Assembly (NCBI GenBank): GCA_016713275.1 | Contig: JADJPL010000001.1 | Coordinates: 248,001 to 312,000, forward strand | Reading direction: 5' to 3' | DNA length: 64,000 nt | Source of the DNA: Haliscomenobacter sp. | Lineage (GTDB): Bacteria; Bacteroidota; Bacteroidia; Chitinophagales; Saprospiraceae | Shown here: piece by piece, positions 63,356 through 64,000 of the stretch | How positions within the stretch are numbered: position 1 is the stretch's first letter | How the letters are laid out: the number at the start of each line of letters is the position of its first letter | Notes under the pieces: model-generated | Told to the model about the DNA's origin: nothing | What the model saw: the letters and a program-made list of their open reading frames with translations, nothing else | Databases searched by the model: none | Program-made: the position numbers and the translations under genes

Positions 63356-64000
63356 ATGTTGCTCCTTGATAACAACCCAACGCCAAAACTCGCCAATGCC
63401 GTCTGCGCGTATTTCCCTCCTGAGGAAATTGGAAAACATGTGATCAAATGCATCTGGAAACTGAGGGAATACGCTTTTAATGAAAGGGAGGAATGCATTT
63501 TACCAAAAGGAACTGTTGAGATCATTTTTAACCTTTCGGACGAAATAGTTTATTGCAATCCAGGGTTGAATATCCGAAGCCCTCTTCCCGCCTGCTTTAT
63601 CAATGGCATCAATTTCAAGCCATTTAGCCTTGTCAAAAAAGGCCCCCAGCGACTGATTGGCATTCAGATGAATGCGGTTGGGCTCAGGCTGTTGTTTGGC
63701 GAGCCGGTTCGCGTGTTTAACAACACCGTGATAGAGGGCCAGGTGGTATGCAAATCCCTGAAGACCCTTTATCAAAAATTAATTGGAACAGAGGTATTTG
63801 AAGAGCAGGTAGCAGAAATAATGAAATGGGCTTATCAACGAATTTCTGAGGCGTATTTTAACCGGGATTTAAACCGGATTCAATCGCTTTTTTTTTCCAA
63901 AAACATGGCTGATTATACGATTCACCGTCTTTGCAAAGAAGGCGGCATCTCCGACCGGCACATGAGACGGCTTGCCGTGGAGTGGTTGGGAATGGGACCA
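63356..64000 (+). CDS. AraC-family transcriptional regulator (3' end outside window)
   Basis: 215 codons open to the window edge, starting at an ATG at 63356 (MLLLDNNPTPKLAN). The N-terminal part (ILPKGTVEIIFNLSD, FSLVKKGPQRLIGIQMNA) is the DUF6597-like ligand-binding region common in small AraC-type regulators. The C-terminal part reaches the helix-turn-helix (RLCKEGGISDRHMRRLAVEWLGM) but is cut by the window end. It may regulate neighbouring carbohydrate genes, but no evidence is in the sequence. Confidence 0.8.
   Translation, partial: MLLLDNNPTPKLANAVCAYFPPEEIGKHVIKCIWKLREYAFNEREECILPKGTVEIIFNLSDEIVYCNPGLNIRSPLPACFINGINFKPFSLVKKGPQRLIGIQMNAVGLRLLFGEPVRVFNNTVIEGQVVCKSLKTLYQKLIGTEVFEEQVAEIMKWAYQRISEAYFNRDLNRIQSLFFSKNMADYTIHRLCKEGGISDRHMRRLAVEWLGMGP

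Noticed and set aside
1..64000. CRISPR arrays, rRNA, tRNA, prophage or complete insertion sequences
   Set aside because: No regularly spaced identical repeats, no recognisable RNA gene and no transposase, integrase or phage structural gene were found on reading both strands.

Overview
The window reads as a contiguous chromosomal segment of a Bacteroidota bacterium, most like the Saprospiria/Lewinella side of the phylum (the family-level placement is inference). The reasons are a PorG-type protein of the type IX secretion system (T9SS), a secreted GH16 enzyme with a T9SS C-terminal sorting domain, a TonB-dependent receptor with a carboxypeptidase-like N-terminal domain, OmpA/PD40 proteins, menaquinone synthesis by the futalosine route (mqnC), and TANNTTTG-type -7 boxes upstream of many genes. 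No rRNA, tRNA, CRISPR array, prophage or insertion sequence was recognised.

Layout. 0-3.7 kb: small membrane protein, a heptamer tandem repeat, a MoxR-type AAA ATPase, a DoxX-like membrane pair and mqnC. 3.9-10.1 kb: rimP-nusA-infB translation/transcription cluster with a strong leader hairpin, followed directly by a BNR-repeat lipoprotein. 10.2-18.1 kb: lytic transglycosylase, an AT-rich gap, MoaD-like protein, CPBP protease, Crp-type regulator, DUF2202 lipoprotein, ECF sigma factor with membrane partner, ROK kinase. 18.3-28.8 kb: a metalloprotease/TolB-propeller/beta-barrel protein, M14 carboxypeptidase, an acyl-CoA ligase plus KAS III-like pair, TonB receptor. 29.5-35.8 kb: two sodium/solute symporters flanking a hydrolase, an SDR and an unknown helical protein. 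35.8-43.2 kb: rnhB, small conserved proteins, a TrpF-like protein, an alkyltransferase-like protein, universal stress protein, GHMP kinase and rpsA. 43.5-53.0 kb: fadD, OmpA/PD40 protein, a divergent ferredoxin-reductase/alkane hydroxylase pair, LysE exporter, GH3-like adenylating enzyme. 53.2-59.1 kb: porG, nadA, an RsmI-like methylase, scpA and a DUF5682 protein. 59.2-64 kb: sialate O-acetylesterase, PIN toxin-antitoxin pair, GH16 glucanase and the 5' part of an AraC regulator.

Two cross-window points matter. First, eight single-base indels break seven genes, including the core genes infB, rpsA and nadA, and one in-frame amber codon breaks an eighth; most lie at or beside short homopolymers, so they are more likely sequence errors (noisy long reads) than pseudogenes. 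Annotations below are given as repaired full-length genes. Second, the AAA ATPase at 0.6 kb belongs to the type normally encoded beside a DUF5682 protein, yet the DUF5682 gene here lies 55 kb away, suggesting a scattered version of that poorly understood system.
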